From NCBI RefSeq assembly GCF_963855985.1, contig NC_087090.1, forward strand, positions 17,730,501-17,794,500: 64,000 bases of DNA. Reading direction: 5' to 3'. The stretch comes from Ostrinia nubilalis (Eukaryota > Arthropoda > Insecta > Lepidoptera > Crambidae). The notes below the pieces were generated by a model that was not told the origin of the DNA, did not search any database, and saw only the letters and a list, made by a program, of their open reading frames with translations. This document shows, piece after piece, positions 13,601 to 29,000 of the stretch. A program made the translations under genes and the position numbers. Every line of letters starts with the position of its first letter. The stretch's first letter is position 1.

Positions 13601-16600
13601 TGGTTCTACTATTTTGAATTACAATGACAATAGTTGACGTCGTTTCAATAACTTTGAAATTTTGAAGTCAATAAAGTAGAATCTTATACAAATATCACCC
13701 TAGAACTGTGAATACACCATAACTGCATCAGCAGCAGCCCTGACACGGCTCGTTAGGCGCGCCATACATGGCGCAGATCGCATCGTGCGCTGCGCCGCTT
13801 CTTGCGAGCGCTGCTTTTGGACGCGACCATGCACTCCTGTTCAATTAGGTACCTACCAACATGGACGGCTGTTTACAAAACTATCGTGTAACATTGTTAT
13901 TGGAGTAGTAGACGAGACGTTCTCGAATAGTTCTCATTAAATGTGTAAAGCATTATTAACTTTTAAAACACGTATGTCATCAATTTTTACCATGAACGTA
14001 CAAATTGATGACATATTCGTAGAGACGCAAATCACGTTGTTTTGGGACCTATACAAAAACGAGTAGGTGCTATGAGTAGCTAGAAGAAATATGTTTCTTT
14101 TAGTGTTGAAATGTCTCGCCTGATCCTGATTTCAAGTTTCTTTACCTTATGTGTTGTAAATGTGTAAACATACTCATAACTAGGTGTGATATTGTCTTTC
14201 TCTGCATTCTTCAACTTTATGTTCCTTGTTATTATCTTGGACGTCACAAAGTGGAGAGCTACAAGTAATAAGAAGCTCTTGTAATGATTGACGCCAAAAT
14301 TATATAATTTAATTAATATAAGGGTACACAAATAAGTATGGAATAAAATTGACACATAAAAAAAAGGTATCTCCTCGTGTCACATGGTATTGAGTACGGC
14401 CTAACCAAAATATTGTAAAAATAAACTAAGTAGAAGGATAAGATAGTCTTCTAATATTTGTCATGTGGACGACACGCCCCGCAATCTTATCAGAGCAAGC
14501 AAATTATCGCAATCTACTCACTGAAAGGCGCTCAAAGCCAGCAGCCATCTAAAAACAATAGCTGACCCATTTTATCTACAGAAGTCCCACCTTCACTATC
14601 TGCATTATCACTTGATAATACTTCAGTCTGTCGCGGAATAGCGTTCAGCTCGCACATGCCCATGTGAACCGTAAAAATGTCGAAGAAGGAAATTCCTCAG
14701 ACTCATAATCCCAGCTCGCTGCAAGAGCTGAGGATAGACAACCTGAATAAGCCGAGGAGGCACAGCATGCAGCCTCCGATGCTGGAGAAAGGGCGGCTGC
14801 CCAAAGTGTCCAGCAAGAGCAACGACTTTGTGTACGTGAACACGGCGTATGCCGGCAGTTTGAGCAGTGTCAGGGAGAACCCGGCTCCTGTGGCTCCCAC
14901 CAGGTTGGTAGCTTGGTAGTGATGTGAAAGTGAAATCTGCTTCCACCATATGTGAACACAACCCTAGTTTTAGGCTACACGGTCAATATAGGTTGGTAGG
15001 AACGGTTCTACGAACGTAAGATGCCTTAAAGTGAAGTGCAGGTTGGGTAACAGTGTGTGGTAAAAGTTTGGTGACTAGGATAAGAGTGTCATAATGAGAG
15101 AAAACAATGGACAAGATTGTAACAATGGATTGGTTTTATTAATACGGATAACAGTGCCTTAGATTAGATTTTACATAATGACTTTCTGTTTCACGTGATG
15201 GCACCAATTGCCTTCAGTAATGAGCTAAGCTAATGCTTGTAAATCTCGATTCGGCAGTGCAAAGCTGCAACCATTAAGCTGTTGTACTGCTAAACTAAAT
15301 TTCAATTTTTAGTTCAGATTCTGGTCTATATCCTATTAGACTAAGAGCTAGTGAACGCCAGACCTACGTCATTTTATAAAAGCTGAAAGTTTGTCAGCGT
15401 ATGCTCCCAATACAGGATAGAATGTTGGTGAATCATGAAGTTTGGGTCATCGTGGCTTTGGCAGCTATCTTAAAAAAACTGTCTTGCAAGGAGTTGGAAC
15501 TGTCAAAACTGTCTGGTTGATGAGGAAACTACTTCTAATTATTGCTCTAATATTTTATATAAAAATCAGCTTTTATACCAACTCTTAGTCTATTATCCAT
15601 ATCTTTCTGAAATGGTTAAAATTAACTTCAAGCTTGAATAATTATTTTCTTTCTCTACTTTCTTTGACATTACTTTGTGTTGAAAGTTGTTATCTTGGAC
15701 GTTACAAGTGGATTTGTTGTTGAAGAAGCAATCGACGCCTATTGTGATGTATCATTGCAATCATTGTATTGATGACAACCACAAAGCTGAATCGTCTTGG
15801 GTTCTATTCCCAGTTGTGTCATTTTTCTTATCACGTATGTTGTAGCTACGTCACACTTTTTAGGTCGTCTGATAACGACTAGAATAGATCATTAACCTCA
15901 GTTTGGCAAAAATAAATCTAAAATTTTTCATACAAGTAAAGCGTAGTTGATGTAACAACTGCATTCTAAGGTACTTAACAAATAAAGTACCTATGATTAC
16001 GTCACTTACAGGGGAGCGATAGATAACCCGCAAACATACTACAAGCTTTCAATAAAGGTTGAACATTATCTGACTGCCCGATATTATTATCTTATCAGAT
16101 TAGTGGCACAGTGCGTAACCTAAACAGTATATCAAATTCGTAAAAAATATCCCTACAAAGAAGAGAAGCTAGAACTTCATATTTTAAAAAATCAAGTAAT
16201 TCCCACTGATGTCAAGAGCAAGCTTATATGCAATTATTTTAAACTAGCTTTCCGCCCGCGGCTTCGCCCGCCTGGAATTTTGTCTGTCACAGAAAAACAT
16301 TAACACGCGCGTTCCTGTTTTAAAAACTGGGATAAAAACTATCGTATGTCCTTTCCCGGGACACAAACTATCTCTATGCCAAATTTCATCAAAATCATTA
16401 TTCTTTCCAGCGTCATCAGAGAGCAGTACTGGGCCTGCTCCAAGTGGCCTCACACCCAACGAATCCTGGCCATCACGGTGGGCGTCCTCGTAGGAGCAGT
16501 CATCGGGCTGGCCATCACCATCGTCCTGACGGGCAAGGAGCCCGACGACCTCATGAACAACATCTTCCAGACCAGATCTGCACCAGACTAAAGCACCTTT

Positions 16601-16985
16601 ATAGGTTTGGTTAACAATTCTAGAGCTTGCACCGACTTTATGGTCTTAAGTTTGTGAATATTTTGATTGTTTATAAGGTGTGGGTTACAATTGTTTACTA
16701 GTGTGCTTTAAGGCGAAGTCGGGTCAATAAAATGATCTCATGATGAGAGCATAAACTTTTTACTTATAGACAATCGGAGTTTGCGAGACGAGTTAGTTTT
16801 AATTTAGATTTATGTTAAACGTTTAAACAATTCGCTAAAATAATGTTTTGTATATCTGAAAGTGTTGTGAATGCTTATACTAAAACGTTTGTTTTTATTT
16901 GTATAGAGAACAATAGTGTCTAGACAAACCTAAAGAGGATTTAGGACGCTATTTGGATCAAATATGTAATTGCTCAATAATGAAT

Positions 16986-17016
<31 letters not shown>

Positions 17017-20000
17017 AATAAACTAAGATAAGGTCAGTTATTCTTTGTGATTGATTTACGTAATAAGTATATCTAGTAAGAGGTAAGAAATCGTTTTTAC
17101 CTTTAATGATGATTTACTTTGATAAAATAAAAGCAAGCAAGAGATTATACGATCAGTTGTCTTTGTGGTTAAAGTCAGATTTGATAATATAATAAGCTTT
17201 TCAAACCAATTTTCCGGAAAATATTTAGTTAAATATAAAGCTTTTAAGTTCAAAGATATGTTTGCTTTATTGTACCAAGAAATACCTCTTAACATCGCCA
17301 TTGTAAGACTTGAGGTAAGACGACACTATCATTTTTAGTAGCATAGCAAAAGTCTGTTTTGAATTTTTATGTTGAGTTGAGTGTTTTTTTTACACATGCT
17401 CGTGATTTCTTGTTTTATGAAAGTTAGGTAGATATTTTTTAAAAATTTCGCCTGAAAGTCAGTCTTCAATAAAGGGCAGATTGTCATATTCGTAGACTCT
17501 CTAGACTTAAGTTATTAATTTCATTGTGCGTCATTTGTGACTCACATGTATAATTTCCTAATTATTTTGTGTTTTACTTCAAAATTACTTAGGTAGGGAC
17601 TTTCAATATTTAATGGATTTTAAATAAAATGTGTATGAAGTTACACTGAAATCAAATAAACCATAAAGCATAAAGTTTATCAATACCATTCGGGTTAGAG
17701 CCTCATTCAGTATTCAAAGTGGTAATAATAATATCATCACCGCCAAATGTAACAGTCATAAGTTTATTTTATAAGTACGTAGATTAGTTTTACACTAAAA
17801 ACCAGTTATTTTTATATAGGATGTAAATATTTGTACAACAGTTTAGTCAAAAGCATTTAAATACAATATTTCAATGAGTAATGCTGTATTTTCTTTTATC
17901 GCAAAAAGATACGCCTTGATACGCAACTTAACGATAAGATAATTTGTAATGATGTTTGTCAATTCTAAGGCAATATTGCGGATTTTACGCTATTCAAATA
18001 AATAAACTTACGGCATATAATAAAATTAATTAATTAGGGTATATAATTAACTTTTCGCAAACACATCAAAGTAACGAAGCATTTCGGCATTGGTAGAACT
18101 TTTAGGCTTAGAACTTAGAACACTTAGACTAGGTTGCACCATCTTACTTTATTAACTTTGACAAACGTCAAAAATCTGTCAAACTCCATACAAAAAACAC
18201 CGGTTAACGTTATAGTTACGGTCAAAGTTAGGTGGTGCAACTCAGCCTTAGACTTAGGCTGGGTTGTACCATCTCACTTTAACAAACGTCAAAAGTCTAT
18301 CAAACTCCAAACAAAACACATCGGTTATAATTATAGTAACGGTTAAAGTAAGGCGGTGCAATATACCATGTTATTTTGTGACACGGCTGCTTGCTGCCGC
18401 TTCCTTATGATAAAAATCGGAAGAAATTAGATGCTGATATGGACCCCAAGCACCCATGCACCTATCGTGTACTTAGATTATTTTGATAGGTATATGTCCA
18501 TCGATTATGTATCTATGGCAGAGACAAATCTACCTTCTTCCGAAGATAAGAGAGAAGATAGCAACTGTTATCGACAGAATTTTAGTCTTCGTAATACCAA
18601 TTTTGATGGTGCAACTGCTAAAGGATCCTTTAGTGACCTACTTTTGTAGTATATTAGTTAACCAAGTAATACAAGGCAATTAGTGATTGGTGTAAAAGTT
18701 GAAACTGTCATAAATAAACAATATTTTGGTATGCGGATAAAATCCTTGATCTCAATTGATAATATTGTTTTTACTTTGATTGTTAATTTTTAATATCAAT
18801 GCAAGTACAGTTCTCGTCGCATCAGGCTCTACATTTTTGTTGTAATATCATCTGTGTTACAACTGCATAAGGTACCACAGTTTTAACGTCTTGATGTGCC
18901 ATCGTCTGTGCACTTATCTTCCTTTTGCAAATCTGATTAGATATTTGGGTTCTTGGTATAGTTTTGTAAGTCCCCCTTATCAACTCGTGGCCTTTTTGGA
19001 GTAGATTTATCTTATGCTACGGAGTTATAGGCTTTTTATAAAATTTTCAAACATTTCTTTCAATGTTTTGCAAGCTCCAGTGGTGCTTGGTGCTTGAAAG
19101 TTGATAAAACTAAAATAAGTCGGAAGAAAAACTTTGAATCGGTAACGAATAGTTTTCCTGTGCCGAACCTGGGACTCCTCACTAGGAATAAACTAAGTTT
19201 AAGTATCCCTATCTGTGTTTTCTAAGTAAATCTTAAATATTTAACATTCTAAACCATAAATAACCTTATTTCACTATTCAAAGTCAAAGCTCTTTCCATT
19301 AATCGTGACCGATTAAATGATACTTTTGATAAAACTTTGTGATAAAAAAAAAACAAATTATCATATTAGTGTCATTACGTAGTTGGATTAAGGATTAGAC
19401 ATATTAAGATATTGATATCTTAATGATTGCAATCGTCGTTATAATTGCAGGATTCAATTCCCGGTCATAACAATTAGGAAAAGTTATGTATACAAAAATA
19501 TCTATATTAAGTATAATTACATTTAGCGGTTACCCATGACTACAACCGAATAAATAAGGAACAAATGTTCAACGATCTTCAACGATCTAAATGTTGGCAA
19601 AACCCCGACCAGTATTTCACGAAAGGCTTGCTTTCTGCTTGGAGCTCTGTCATAATGTATGTAAAAAGATTAATCGTCACAAGACTCTTATTACCATTAA
19701 TTAGGTAATTAGTCGGGGTTTTACAGCAAAAATATTTAATCAACATGATCCTATTATGATAGAGAAAACCTACAAAGTTTACAAAATCCGCGGCACCGTG
19801 GCTTTTTTAAATTACATTTTTTAATTTTTTGAGTGTGTAACTCGCGAAATTGTATTTATTTTAAAACAAACACTCCAAAATCTCGTAGTTTATTTTTCAA
19901 GACAGATAACTGAAAAAGTTTAATCGTAGTTTATTTCCATACAATGTAAAATGCACTGCGCATTTTTCACTTAAGACAGACATAATTTAATATTTATTTG

Positions 20001-23000
20001 TTTTATAATTAACATTCATTATAAACTTCATGAGTGTATAAAATAAACCCAGATGTTTTATTTCGTCCAGATTACCGTTATCACGTAAGTACTTTTCAGA
20101 CGTATCCTGATAAGAAATGAAATATTGTTTACAGGTTTTTCTTATCTTATCAAAATACCTTGCTGAAAAAACAAACTTAAAATTTTGCGAGCTGTACTAA
20201 TTTATTAATAGGTATACTTATTACATTACTAGCTCCTGGCAGCTGCTTGGCCTGTGTGGACTACTAAGTAACAGTCAAATAATCTTACTAATATCATAAA
20301 TGCGAAAGTTTGTGTGGATGTCTGGATGTTTGTTATTCTTTCACGCAAAAACTACTGAACGGATTTTGATGACACTTTACAGTATTATTGTTTATAACCC
20401 AGAATAACATATAGGCTATAATTTATGACGATCTGTGACAAACTAAATTTCACGCGGGTGAAGCCGCGGGCAAAAGCTAGTATTATAAGTAGGTCATAAT
20501 TTTCATATCTCTATAACCCTTAATAATGCTACCAAAGATGTTTGTTTAAGCGATAAAGGTTACCTGCTTAATCTTTTCAGCTCTATATTTTCAAAATTAA
20601 TTAAAAGTAGGTACATATTTTTTGCGTGGATATAAACAAAGATAATATAAAACATTGTAAAAGTGCTACAACAATCTTCAACCTACAAACTTTATCTTCA
20701 TTAATGAATTCATTTATCCAGTATTATTAACACGGTTCTCACCCAATCAAAAAGTAGGTTCAGTTGATCGCGATATCTCAATTCGAGCTTATCTTGAGAG
20801 GTTGGTCTTCGTTTGCGTAAATATAATAAGTCAATGTGAAACTGTGAACTCCGTCATTTTGTAATTTAACGCGTGAGACTGTAAACTAGCAGGGTAGATG
20901 ATAATCTGACGAAATTCACAATTTTACGGTGACATAGGTACCTATACAAATAAATGTAAAGTCACTCTACTGATACTGTTACCATTTTGTTATCACTTTC
21001 CCTGTTGTGTTCATATTGATAAAGTATTAGAATATCGATGACTTGGATATTACAATCGTATGTACAGTCGCGGAATGAAAAGGTTCGTCACCTTAATGTC
21101 GGTTTTCGCTTGCACTATAAGAGTCAAACCTGCCAACATAACCGTGCAAGAAACATTGCTGCTAACATTTAGATAAATATGACGTTTGCTAACGAATAAG
21201 GTTTTGCTTGTTTATTTTTCTATCCCATCAGTGCAATGTTACAAAATGTAGTTTTTTTATTTAATAGATAATGGCAGGTTGAACCAACAAGAAGGTTTTA
21301 GTTTATCAATCATAATAATCTTCTTGGCAAGTTAAATCGTCAAACAACTTTGATCTGAATAATTTTGAACTTTACTGACGAACAGTTAAAGATTATTTTC
21401 TCTAACTCGAGATTATTCTGTAACATAATTTCAAAAGGTAATATGTGCTCGCGATTCGTTGAAGGAATCAATTTGAAAACTGACGAACCTTTTCATTCCG
21501 TGACTGTACATTAGATTACTTTGTATCTTTAAGTACGTACAAATAGATTGGAGTAAAGTACCTCCTAGTTATAAGCTTTTACATTAAAATGTGATAGAAA
21601 AGAACGGTTACTAATGAATGTACTCTTATTTAAATTTTGAAATTAGTGTTTCAGTGCAAAAATACATCTTTTTCTAAAATGCAAGAGTCATAAGGTCTGA
21701 CATAATAAAATAAGAAATCACAACTTTTATCACGTTAATATTTGAGTATTTGTTTTATCATACAAGACAAAAAGTAGTAATGAGGATCTGATCTCTTCTT
21801 CATCACCCAAAAACTTGTGGTAAAATTTTTAAAGAAGCTTTTTCAATGCTAAAGCTATTGCACAATATCACACAGACTGTCATTTATCAAAAAACCATGA
21901 AGGCAAAGGCACGGGCAAAAGCTTAATACATAAAAAAAGGCGGTATATCACCTGATGGTGTGAAGATGGGGTCAAGCGTATAACTCTTAACATACACGTA
22001 TTCCGACACCCCGATTATGTGATGATTATAAGGTACAGTGCGTTACGTTAATCGAGTCATGGGAACAATTTAATTCGCTCCTAAGGGCCATTCATCAAGC
22101 AGATAAGATCCGGCGCAGGCGCAGCTCAGCTTCGGCAGTCGTAATTGAAGCACGCCCCGACTTTACGACTTGACAAGTACACTCGTGTACATTTATCAAA
22201 ATTTTAAGCACAGATGATGCAGTAGCTACAGTCAGCGGGGAAAAATAGAAGAGAAAATACTCGTAAAGTAAGTAAGCGTAGTCAAAAGGACATCCACTGC
22301 TGAACATACGCCTCCCCCAATGATTTCGACATGACCTGGTTGGTAGCCGCCTGCATCCAGAGCCTTCCTTAATCTATCAAAAGCTTAGGTATAGTCCAGC
22401 TAAATCCCCTAGCGCAATTTGAGCCCTCAAGCTGGTAACATTATCACTATCCTTTTTTCGAAAAATACGTATTGTTAATTAATAAGTATAAAATGCTACG
22501 AAATAGGTTTTATCAGTTATTAAATTCGTCACATTTCATCAGTTATTTTTATAACCGTCCGATATTATCTTTTATTGTATGTACGATAATATTTTTAAAC
22601 GGAGTGTACGCATTATTTAATACTTTCACACGTTGACATCTTGCATCTTTTAAGCGCCAAAAAAAATCATTATCACTTCTATTGCCATGGCTTTATTAAA
22701 GTTGAAAGTAGCGAATATTTGTTGAGATTCGCAAGGGCATCGATATGGCCCGAATTCTCAGCGTCACTTCACAGTGAAGGTGGTCACAGTAAGCCTACCT
22801 ATATCATGAAACCTGTGCTGATATTGTTTTTGGTTTGTATCATTTTAGCAATTATAACCGATACATATCAATATTGTCTCATTGATCGTACCTATTCATT
22901 GAGTCATCAATGCAATCAATATTGATATCCATCAATCAAGCTATAAATAAATAAAAGATAAAATTGATGCAATACCTGATTGTTTTATTACCGTGAGCAC

Positions 23001-26000
23001 ATGCTTCTTGCATAATAAGTAATGTGAACAATTTATTGCCCAATTACACTATGTACTTAATCATTTCAGCCAATTGAATGCTGCTGGAACTGAGTCTCCA
23101 AGAAGCGTCACAGAGGATAATCTGTCACTTTTAGAGTATAGGCCCATCGAGGTAGGAGTCTTCCGAGACGTGGTTTCCAAATCTAGAACCTGTTTACTCC
23201 ACTAATATTGCTCTATCACATGATTATCATCATAAAATCTTTTCCACTTTCTATCACTCACTTTGGATTGGAGGGAAGTCGAACTCCTACTAAGTATTTT
23301 CTTCTGATTAATTTCTTTGCGGGTCCAACGGCGGTTTAACTTTCCCCGGGACATAGTTGCCTTTCATTGCTTGATTTTCTATTGGCGGTTGTAGTTTTGG
23401 CTACAGAGAAGTTGCAGCGGTAGGAACGAGAGGTGGCGTAATGATTGAGTTTCTTGCGCGCTGCTTCTTCTCAGCACTGGCCCATTTATTGGTTTAATAT
23501 TGGGACGTGTAAAAGTGGTTTTTAAAAGTCTAGTTATAAGAATAAAAACATTTTATGAATTTTATTACTTCTAAACTCATCATGTGAGGCAATGTCATTT
23601 GAAACACGTTCTGTGCAAAGCGGTCCTTCTGTTCAGCGATTCTATTATATTGTTGCAGTCCGATAAGGATCGCGGTAGTTAATTTGCTTAAGCTTTTTCG
23701 CTCAGCGGAGTGTTGCGACACGTGAGGTCGTAATTAACCACGCTTTTAATTGCAATCCAGAAATTGCTAACTGTTCTTTTGGGAGCACACGTCTGTCATG
23801 TCCAGTTAAAATTCCTTTACTTTGGTTAATGGGTATCGTTTACTTGATATTCGTTTACGGTTAAGTTTATTGATTGCTTTTTAAAGATATCTCATGGAAA
23901 TACCGAACTCATTAAACATTTTAAAAGCAAATAATCACTGCTATCAGCAGGGAGACGAATCGCAAGGTTTCCTCCGCTTTGGAATTTATAAAGATCTTAA
24001 TATGAAACAAATATTTTCCGAGTCAAATATCATCATCAACATTTTAAATGACACAATAAAAATTACGTATTACGAATCCACTCTTCCTGTGTAGTCCTAG
24101 ATGAGCGACGGGACGCAATTCTTATAGAGCAACGCGACGCTATGCTATGCGAGGTAATGCGACCAATATTTCACGCAAAGTGTGAACTACACGGCTACAT
24201 AATATGCTATTTTAATTGATCTTTTCTAAATAAAACTTTCATAAAAAAATCCTCAAAAAGTCCTCAAAATCACCTTGCATCATGGTCACCCTACAATAAA
24301 TGATTTAGCCGGCGCCCCGCGGCTCCATTACGTTGTCCAGCGGCATAATGGCGCAGATCTCTATCGCGCATTATCTCGAGCCTCTTCGGGCTCAACCACT
24401 TCTATTGTTAGGCATTTTTCAGGATAAACCTGCTACGAGCCTTCTAATTTACAAAGTAATACGTTTTACATTTGTGAATGGTATTGTCTGGTAAGAAACT
24501 TATGTATGTACGAGTTATATGGCTTACGTTGTATCTATGTGAGCTATGTATTTTTGCTGAAAGTATCGTTAACACATAAATATAGGTTTTTAAATCATTT
24601 TAACTGAAAGTTAAGAGGTAAAAATCTTAGATGGAGTTCCTCTAGATCCATATCTAAGATAAGGATAAGGATGCGAAGACTAGTCAAATCCACTCGAAAA
24701 TCTAAAATATTTTTCGGGATGATTTCGATTGCATAAAATCGTCTCTCGAGTCTCGAGAAAATTTAATTTGAATGTCGTAAATGTCCAAGAATTAATTACT
24801 TTTATAAGACAGCAGTTAATGCAATCTTGCAAAATGCCAAGTAACTCATGTGATGGGAAACATTTAGCAAAGTGTTTCGTAATCCTACAAGAAACTAAGT
24901 AATCGTTTAGCCATTTTAAGTGGAGATACTGTCATGTTTAACCTGTCGCGCTGTGACTTATCTCTAAAGACTGTAAGATCATTATTCTCGTAGGCCGATG
25001 TGAAAAAACTAAGCGGAGCTAGTGAACGAGCAAAGTATAGAAATAACTATTACCTACCTTTGTTTTAAGTATTAAATTAGCGAGCTGCAAATTGGTTTGC
25101 CATTTGATGGCTGGAAAAGAGAGACCAATAATTAATAATTTAAAAATAAAGTTACCAGTAGGTATGACGATTTAGCTTGTAGTTATACATATGTATGTAT
25201 AACTACAACCTAAATCGACTATAAGTACAAGTAATGTATAACTACAAGCTAAATCGACGACTACATGTAAGCGAAGCAATATTACGATAATCAAGAGTGG
25301 AAGGCAGGTGAATTTTGTGAATAACTGGTAGGACTGCCACTTAGTAACCATCTCTACCATAAAGAAGATTAGATAGTGAGTACTTGAAAACAAAAATTAG
25401 TAACAAAACACATTAAATAGATTTATCGTAATAAAGTTTCAGACGGTCTCACACAGCGCTGTTGGGCAACCATAAGACAGAAGTACTTGTAAGTGATTTT
25501 TAGTGTCCAAATCGTGTGGCTACTTCCACGTCTTTTCCGTGCCTCCAGAAAGCTCATAGAACATAATTTATTGAACAACCCCGTATCGGGATCAACGAGT
25601 TATCGGAGGAACTAAGTGGCGGGACTACTTTTTACATTTTTTTTTTGTAGTTTTTAACCATTTATGTCGTGCTGCGCGATGTAAGTAAAAAAATAAAGAT
25701 ACCCTATCTCTATTATGAAGTTTATAAATTATACATGAGCATTGACAACAATGAAATGAGTTTTCAAACAAGTTTAGACCACACAGATTTATTTTTTATT
25801 TTAGTATGTATAATAATTTTAGTTACATCAATTACAAAGACAAGTCATTTTTCTAAAACAGAAACTAAGTATTCAGAATATAATTTTGATATCATTCATT
25901 CTTCCGGGTACGCCAGGGAAAGAGTAAGAGAAATATGGATTTTAATCTTTTCAACTAATTAAAACTGATGTTTCTAATTTTTTTATCTTCAGAGAACTTT

Positions 26001-29000
26001 TACTTGCACAATATAAATATCCTAAAAAAATCATCCCTGCAGCATGGTCACCCTACAGCGGCGCAGGCGCAGTATATTGCCGCGATAAGCGCGCCCAATA
26101 GTGCACCGCCCTTTGTCCGCTTATCACGCTCTAATAGCTTCCAGACAGATACGGTTATTGATGGGGAAGCCCTTACAAGCCGTAGGAAGAGCCTTAGGAT
26201 CTCTAAGTACCTAAGTAGAAGCTTAAGCTGTTTTGTGGTTCCGGCTCAGACTTAGAAGAACTCGATTTGTTTGGCTAGACTTACATGAACTAACATTAAC
26301 CTGAATAATGTAAGCTCTCTGAAAGACGTTTTTTATTGGAAGACATAAAAAGGCAGCATAATCACCTACTTCTTAAACTTGATTATTTGTCAAGCAAAGG
26401 CGTTTCTGCGCCCCACTGAGCTGCCTTGACTCAGTTAGAATTTAGCATAGAAATTGAAGGCGAAAATCTATGCGTATCGCCGTAGATAAGATACCAACAG
26501 GGTAACTATTTCGGAAAACTAAGTAGATAGAAATATTATCATTTTAAAATTCCAAGAGCTTAGAACAAAACAAACATTAAAAGCAATGAAAAAAATCATA
26601 ATCCGATTTGAAAACCAACAATTTCGCGTGTGGTGTTTTAGCATCATTTAAATTGCATGCTACCCTGCCGATCCAGGTAGACATGTGACCTTATCTGACT
26701 AACAAAATAGTGTCTTTATTTGTCTACCCCACATTTAGGTACACCTGTGACCTCTGCCTTTTCTAATAGGGATGTTTCCTGGGTCAAAAAGCAAGAGTTT
26801 TAATTAGTCCGTCAGTTAACTTATCAAAAAATACTCTACACGTATTTTTCACTTTTTCAAACTAATGAAAATTTAAAGAGATAAAGCGCGCCAAAGTTCA
26901 TAAGAAGAGGCCCGTGACGTCAATGCGTGCATAAAAGTTCCGCACGTTGTGACGTCGTGCGGAACTTCACCGCACCATAACTATGTAATTATTTGTTTGA
27001 TTGACAAATAAAAATATGTGTCCAATATTTTTTGATATTAAACATGACGGACTAAAAAAATTTTTTTAGGAAACTAGCCTTTTTCACTAAAGCTGTGTGA
27101 TGGCGATGGACACTGAGGCTCTATGAATAATAGATTCTCATAAATAATTGAGCATCTCGTGAAAGAGCGACCTGATTAAAGTCGCAGCTAGAAATCAATG
27201 AGGAAAAGCTATTTATTACGCTCTTCAATAGACGTCTGCAGACTGAAGTGATGATGCATGTTAATTCTGAGACATTACTTCATTATAAGTCATTTATTTT
27301 TAGCAAATGAAAAGCGGTTTTATTTCTTTGGCACGGCCTAAAGCCTAAACGGCTTGACCGATTTTAGCGTGAGAGGTGTCGTTAGATTCGTATTAATTGT
27401 GAGTGTGACACTGGCTATATTAAAATGAAAAAAAAAAATTTTAGGCGCCATAATGTCTCAAAAAAAATGATTATTATCTTTTTAGTTCATTTTTAAGCAG
27501 TTGGGTCTTTTGTTTCATGTTTTATGCATTTTTTCAATCTACTCAATACTCTGTGGAACTCCCTGTATTCAATTCTGACAAACCTAAAACATAAAAGCTT
27601 TTTCATCGCACTGAAAGGATGTGATTATGCATAAATTCGGCCTCACATCACCCGCGTCCATTAAGCCAGCGCACGCGCCGCCGCACGAATTGCACGCTTT
27701 TAAAACTAATAAATTCCAGCCAGGTGTTTTGTTAAAGTAATGAGGCGATTGAAAAAGGTTTAAGCAGGCATTTTAAAGGGTAATTAATTTACATACAAAT
27801 TAAAATTTAAATTTACTTGAATATCTTGAACTTGAGCAGTAGTATGAAAAGTCTTCCTTCTACGTTGGTCTACTGGTTCTATAGCACTTTATAGAGCGTC
27901 TTAGATCATTTACAATCTACATAATTGCCATAATGAATTTCATTATTATTGTGCTATCATTATACTTTTACATAAAATATCCAGAATCATCTAGTTCGGG
28001 AGCTCTACCCCCAGGTTTTTGGAAACTGTTTTAACAGGTATAAATAATAAAAAATTGACAACTGGTATATTTATTGATCTGTCTAAGGCATTTGATCATG
28101 TATCACATCAACTACTAGCACAGAGGCTTGATATGATTGGTGTACGGGGACTCGTGTTGAAATGGATAATGTCATATACTAGTAATAGAAAACAATGTGT
28201 AGTTGTAGATACATTAAACAATAAAAATGAGATAATATCGTGCTCATCACAATATAAATATAACCAATGTGGTGTACCACAAGGTAGCGTATTAGGGCCA
28301 ATTTTATTTATTATATACATCAATGACATTTTTAATGCAACTGGACATCATCAATGTATCGCATTTGCAGATGACATATCTATTACAGTAACCTCAAATA
28401 ACATAGTGACAGAACATGAGAATGACGTAAATGCAACTATTAATGACATAATTAAATTTCTTGACATGCATAGTTTAAAAATTAATCTGACTAAAACAAA
28501 ATATATACAATTTAATAAATATAAACATATTAATCTTGACATTAAATATAAAGATATAGACATTAATAAAGTAGATCAAATTAAATTTTTGGGAATAATA
28601 ATTGACAAAGATCTTAATTGGAAAAACCATATAGATAGTATTTGTAGCCGTATCAATTCATTTGTATATGCTCTAAAGTGTGTCAGATCAGTCACTAATC
28701 TAGGTACGGCAATCACGGCCTACCATGCTTATGTGGGGTCTTTATTACGGTATGGACTATTGATATGGGGCAATAGCCCTCATATCAATAGAGCATTTAT
28801 TGCTCAAAAAAAATGCCTTAGAGCAATGTATGGTGTTCCCCCGCGTACGTCCTGCCGTCCTCTATTTAGTCAGACGCAATTACTAACTCTGACTTCTCTT
28901 TACATATTTGACACATGTGTATTTGTTATGCAGAATAAGCACTTATTTAAACGGGCATGTGATTACTATCCAAGAAATAGTAGAGATGCAAACAGGTTGG

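Larger units (their letters stand above)
18363..21060. other. Intron with repeat fragments, no gene
   Basis: Contains a small TIR element at 19592-19724, an RTE-like tail at about 20285-20480, and B-box-like GGATTCAATTCCC near 19450 (possible decayed SINE). No coding sequence supported. Confidence 0.5.
22960..28005. other. Intron, no gene supported; scattered repeats and GC patches
   Basis: The repeat shared with 10545-10860 lies at 23265-23455. GC-richer patches near 24310-24400 (CATAATGGCGCAG), 26050-26130 and 27645-27700 stand out from the A+T-rich background. An inverted repeat in TATACATATGTATGTATA lies at about 25182. A hairpin is at 26936-26968. No protein-coding evidence. Confidence 0.5.

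Noticed and set aside
28019..28021. TTG as a true start codon for the LINE ORF
   Set aside because: The element is 5'-truncated here; the frame enters from lost upstream sequence.
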